Source: Leptolinea sp964424035
GTDB taxonomy: Bacteria; Chloroflexota; Anaerolineae; Anaerolineales; Anaerolineaceae
NCBI GenBank assembly: GCA_964424035.1
Contig: CAYRHB010000040.1
Location: 1 to 28,108, forward strand
DNA: 28,108 bases
Reading direction: 5' to 3'
Within the stretch, counting starts at the first letter, position 1. Each line of letters begins with the position of its first letter. Below, piece after piece: positions 25,101 through 28,108 of this stretch. The notes beneath the pieces are model-generated. The model was not told where the DNA came from. It did not search any database and saw only the letters and a list, made by a program, of their open reading frames with translations. The translations under genes and the position numbers were made by a program.

Positions 25101-25940
25101 CTAAATTAGTTGTAATTCTTCCTGCAGTCTTCTCTCAAAAAGTGATCGGATTTTCAGCGTCACTACCCCCGGATCACCGTTGCCAACCTTTTCCCCGTCA
25201 AATTCTGTAACAGGTAAAACCCCCCGGCTGGTGCTGGTAATAAAAATCTCATCAACCTGATGTATCTGAATTAATGGATAAGAACCATATCTGACATCTA
25301 GCCCGGCATCAGAAACCACCTCAAGAACAATTTCCCTTGTAATACCGGGGAGAATCCCGGTATCTGCAGTCCAGATATGTCTATTCCGTAAAAGAAAAAT
25401 ATTACAGGTTAATCCTTCCAAAATCTCGCCGGAATCGCCAACCATGATATATTCATGGATTTCATGGGGTCTTGCCGCTCTGATCTCGCGGGTTTGAGTA
25501 ATGAAATTGGTCGCTTTTGATTCCGGATTCTCGCGGTGGTATTCGTATGTCCTAACCGAAACTCCTGTTTTATAAAGGTCTTCTGGGTATGGCATAAAAG
25601 CTTCCGCCATAAAGTAGAGTTGATAACAATCGTCTTCGTATGCGCTATGAATCCGAATACGCACGTCTGATCCCGGGAAGGCATTCAGGATATCCCGTAA
25701 AGCCAGTCTGAGGGCTAACCTGTCCAGGTGCAGGTCCCGGTTGTGCAAAGCCGCTGATCTTTCCAACCGGGAAAAATGATCGTCCAATCTGAGTGCTTTT
25801 GAATGCTGGTATGTGCGAAATGTTGTGTATACACCCTGTGCCAATTTCCCACTGGCTTCGTCCAGGCTGGATGACGTGTCAATATATGAGAGCTCATAGT
25901 TTTTCTCTGACTTAGAAAATTTCCAAACACTAACTGCCAT
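25101..25940 (-). CDS. Class IV PLP aminotransferase (IlvE/Dat/PabC fold)
   Basis: A 279-residue fold-type IV enzyme. The cofactor lysine is Lys142 (ESKATNFI), the pyridine-nitrogen glutamate is Glu175 (ILEGLTCNIF), and LPGITR and EIFITSTSRGVLPV are the phosphate-binding segments. The family includes branched-chain aminotransferase, D-amino acid aminotransferase and aminodeoxychorismate lyase; the sequence alone does not decide which. Its ATG overlaps the end of the upstream mocA-like gene by 11 bp, so it is the last gene of the yqe/moc operon, although a link to molybdenum hydroxylase maturation is not obvious. Confidence 0.87.
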   Translation of the reverse strand: MAVSVWKFSKSEKNYELSYIDTSSSLDEASGKLAQGVYTTFRTYQHSKALRLDDHFSRLERSAALHNRDLHLDRLALRLALRDILNAFPGSDVRIRIHSAYEDDCYQLYFMAEAFMPYPEDLYKTGVSVRTYEYHRENPESKATNFITQTREIRAARPHEIHEYIMVGDSGEILEGLTCNIFLLRNRHIWTADTGILPGITREIVLEVVSDAGLDVRYGSYPLIQIHQVDEIFITSTSRGVLPVTEFDGEKVGNGDPGVVTLKIRSLFERRLQEELQLI

Positions 25941-26562
25941 TGATCTTCAACTTCCCCATTCTTTCATGTAGTCTTTGATAATCATCCGGAGTATCCAGAT
26001 CTTCAGGCCGTTCCATATCAAACAGCACATAATGTATATGGTCCGTCTGTGCTTCGATAAATGACCGGACTGTTGTGTCTTTCTTCAATTCAATGATTCC
26101 AGGCCACAGATTCCGCTTAACAACCCAGGGATGACCTCTACGCATTCGATAGCTTGGAATGATCAGTGAATTTACAGAAGATAATTCATCCAATAATTTG
26201 CGAACCACTTCAGGACTTATTTCGGGTTGATCTCCCAGACAAATAAATGCATATTCTATTTCTTCTGGCAAGGCTTTTAATCCCGTTTGAATGGAGACAA
26301 GCATCTCCTCTGTTTCTGCTACTTTATTGGCGATCCAATTGATCTCCACATCCGGAAGACCGGGTGGGTCAATTGGTTTTCGATGAGGATTGTAAACAAC
26401 AAAAAATCGTGAAATCCCACCCTTTTCAAGATTCCGGACCACATTTCCCAGTACAGTGGTATCTTTCCAGGGTAGATCCAGTTTAAAAGCACCCATCCTT
26501 GAAGATCGACCGGCACCAAGAATTAACCCGCAGCAGGAATCGTTGCTAATTTCCATGTTCAT
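25930..26562 (-). CDS. MocA-like molybdopterin nucleotidyltransferase
   Basis: A 210-residue NTP-transferase. The nucleotide loop is ILGAGRSSRMG (residues 14-24), followed by a lysine (AFKLDLPW), CLGDQPEIS (the metal-binding LxDQP pattern) and RRGHPW, the GHP motif of the MocA / MobA-like group. MocA adds CMP to the molybdenum cofactor for xanthine dehydrogenase-type enzymes. It overlaps the preceding yqeC-mocA fusion by ATGA, so it is a second transferase in the same operon. A different nucleotide or pterin specificity is possible. Confidence 0.82.
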   Translation of the reverse strand: MNMEISNDSCCGLILGAGRSSRMGAFKLDLPWKDTTVLGNVVRNLEKGGISRFFVVYNPHRKPIDPPGLPDVEINWIANKVAETEEMLVSIQTGLKALPEEIEYAFICLGDQPEISPEVVRKLLDELSSVNSLIIPSYRMRRGHPWVVKRNLWPGIIELKKDTTVRSFIEAQTDHIHYVLFDMERPEDLDTPDDYQRLHERMGKLKINGS

Positions 26563-27887
26563 TCGATACCTGCAAGATTTTTATAATCCTCGGGTGTATC
26601 CACATCAATCAGAATGGATTCATCAACCCAGGGGATAGAATTGACCTGGAACTTTGAAAAGATGGCTTTACCACCTACATCCCCTCGAATATCCATTAAC
26701 GACGGGAATGTTCTCCGGTCAAACAATGCGGGGTTTGCGCGTCTTCCTCCAGATTCCGGCAATATGATTGATGCCAGCGTTGTTGAATGCTCTGTGACCA
26801 GTTTGCGAACCAGCGTGGCCGGAATCTGTGGTTGATCCACAAGAAGAAATACCGCTCCACCTATACCTTCGGGACAGGTTTTTATTCCTGCTTTTATCGA
26901 TGTGGATTGACCTTCATTCCAATCACTATTCTGAACCACTTCAACAGGCAATCCTTGAAGCGCCTCCCGAATCCGATCCGTTTCTTCCCCTGCGATGACC
27001 AATACAGGATCCAATCCGGCAGAAATGGCAGTCAGCACACATATTCGAACAAATGGGGTACCATGCCAATCCATTAATGCTTTGGGTTGCCCCATTCTGT
27101 GTGAGGCACCTGCAGCCAGAATAATTCCAGCAATATTTTCATTGACCTGTATTACCTCTTTGTCAAAATCTGTTTCTTTTGAAGGCAATAATGATGCAAT
27201 GACAACAGAATCATATTTCTTTAATAGATTTTGTTCGAATCGTTTAAGGCCGGTTTTATTCTTCAAAGTATCCCATTGGTTCAATAATACTGTTCGCCGG
27301 GCATTCACCGGCATGTTCTTCAAGCCGCCGGAAGGATGCAAAAGCATTTTCTCCACCGCTTCAAAGGATATCTCGTCTCCCAGATCCAACCCGGTGAGCG
27401 CGGAAAAGATTTCCGGACGGTGAACATTCGTTTCATTCAGAGGAAAACCAATAACAGATAATCCAATGGAAACAACCACGTGATTAACCCAGGGAGGAAT
27501 CGCAGGTTCATGAGATGCCGGTGCCTTTATCGGTCTTGTTTTAGATCCATCTGATTCAATGAATATCGGTACACCATTTTTCTCAGCTGCTTTTTCCAAA
27601 TCAGGCCAAAGTTCTCCGGGGACACCACCAATCAATCTTCCGTCGGTATCCTCACCGGTAATTAATGTTGTAACGTCAAAATCATCCTCGTTATTCTTAC
27701 CAGGAATCCAGACAATATGTTTTGGGAACGGAGCCATCTGATTCTTTCCCAGATGAGTTGTTGTCGATACAAGTGATACGGACGGCCATTCCAGGCTGAG
27801 GCGAGTTATTGTACTGGTTTTACCGCCTGATCCAACCAGTGATACTCGTGATGATGTACCTATGCGGAGAGCTTGAATGAGTTTCAT
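26559..27887 (-). CDS. YqeC-MocA fusion protein
   Basis: A 442-residue fusion. Residues about 1-225 match YqeC, a putative accessory protein of selenium-dependent molybdenum hydroxylases: P-loop VSLVGSGGKTSTI (Lys23), then ESDGSKTRPIKAP near 111-123 and HEPAIPP. Residues about 250-442 are a MocA-type cytidylyltransferase: GIILAAGASHRMGQPKAL, LLVDQPQIP (metal site), GGRRANPALF and DVDTPEDY. Joining the two activities in one chain fits a single maturation step for the molybdenum cofactor. The ATG overlaps the yqeB stop (ATGA) and the stop overlaps the next gene (ATGA). Confidence 0.88.
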   Translation of the reverse strand: MKLIQALRIGTSSRVSLVGSGGKTSTITRLSLEWPSVSLVSTTTHLGKNQMAPFPKHIVWIPGKNNEDDFDVTTLITGEDTDGRLIGGVPGELWPDLEKAAEKNGVPIFIESDGSKTRPIKAPASHEPAIPPWVNHVVVSIGLSVIGFPLNETNVHRPEIFSALTGLDLGDEISFEAVEKMLLHPSGGLKNMPVNARRTVLLNQWDTLKNKTGLKRFEQNLLKKYDSVVIASLLPSKETDFDKEVIQVNENIAGIILAAGASHRMGQPKALMDWHGTPFVRICVLTAISAGLDPVLVIAGEETDRIREALQGLPVEVVQNSDWNEGQSTSIKAGIKTCPEGIGGAVFLLVDQPQIPATLVRKLVTEHSTTLASIILPESGGRRANPALFDRRTFPSLMDIRGDVGGKAIFSKFQVNSIPWVDESILIDVDTPEDYKNLAGIE

Positions 27888-28108
27888 TCCGGCTTAACTG
27901 TTTCCGCCAATTTCATTCGATACTCTTCCCGTGAAAGAATGGCCTCCAAAACAGCTCCACCTATTGCCAGAGATTTATCAGAGATCATACTGCACAATAA
28001 AGGGTCATTTCTCGGGTCTACATCGCCCACCTTCAAGCTTTTTTCTACATATATTCCTTCATGGAGCATTCCACGAATGATCCCATCAAATGGGGCAAGG
28101 ATATTTTC
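27884..28108 (-). CDS. yqeB: YqeB-like protein, C-terminal part (runs off the window)
   Basis: The last 74 residues of a protein that continues beyond the window. ENILAPFDGIIRGMLHEG, then VGDVDPRNDP and SDKSLAIGGAVLEAIL match the C-terminus of YqeB, the selenium-dependent molybdenum cofactor biosynthesis protein found with YqeC and selenium-dependent hydroxylases. The frame is open to base 28108, so the internal ATG at 28069 is not the true start. Its TGA overlaps the next start (ATGA), placing it at the head of the visible part of the operon. Confidence 0.85.
   Translation of the reverse strand, partial: ENILAPFDGIIRGMLHEGIYVEKSLKVGDVDPRNDPLLCSMISDKSLAIGGAVLEAILSREEYRMKLAETVKPE

Overview
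The window looks like a draft or metagenome-assembled bacterial contig, most likely Chloroflexota (class Anaerolineae). This is inferred from gene content and protein style: lipoproteins with a Pro/Thr/Glu/Ala-rich linker after the lipid-attachment cysteine, an Asp23-family gene next to nusB, ATP-type PEP carboxykinase, and a long phosphonate-type permease. It is not proven by any marker gene. Four runs of exactly 10 Ns (2156, 10262, 14797, 16018) look like scaffold placeholders. No rRNA, tRNA, CRISPR array or insertion sequence was found.

Layout. (1) 19-983, minus: fmdB-like zinc ribbon and argF; argF is cut by an in-frame stop. (2) 1160-5024, plus: phosphonate-type ABC importer phnD / phnC / phnE, with a strong terminator and a fresh promoter between phnD and phnC, and an unusually large PhnE. 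(3) 5057-10247, plus: a tightly packed run of a YhhQ-type transporter, a two-domain methyltransferase, a vWA protein, a PP2C-like phosphatase and a kinase-like protein with a C-terminal OB-fold-like region. The last three form a TerY-P / YegL-YegK-YegI type signalling triad. (4) 10279-11280, minus: a complete Xer-type tyrosine recombinase with a dif-like 11-6-11 palindrome 26 bp upstream of its start, followed by about 470 bp without a convincing gene. (5) 11813-14488, plus: metallo-beta-lactamase-fold hydrolase, LarA-family nickel racemase and alpha/beta hydrolase, translationally coupled. (6) 14552-19655, plus: asp23 (interrupted), nusB, a large lipoprotein with a GH113-like barrel (interrupted) and pckA. 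(7) 19665-20411, minus: prepilin peptidase. (8) 20460-25075, plus: MrfA-like helicase carrying an HNH nuclease insert, MrfB-like exonuclease, methyltransferase and a DUF2007 protein. (9) 25101-28108, minus: yqeB (partial), a yqeC-mocA fusion, a second mocA-like gene and a class IV aminotransferase, all overlapping.

How the parts work together. The phn genes import a phosphonate-like or other oxyanion ligand. The triad is a probable phosphorylation switch. mrfA-mrfB matches the Bacillus mitomycin-damage repair pair. The yqe/moc operon matures a molybdenum hydroxylase, possibly selenium-dependent. The observations most worth checking are the dif-like site beside the recombinase, the HNH-containing MrfA, the kinase triad together with the methyltransferase, and the AT-rich blocks that break asp23 and the lipoprotein gene at assembly gaps.
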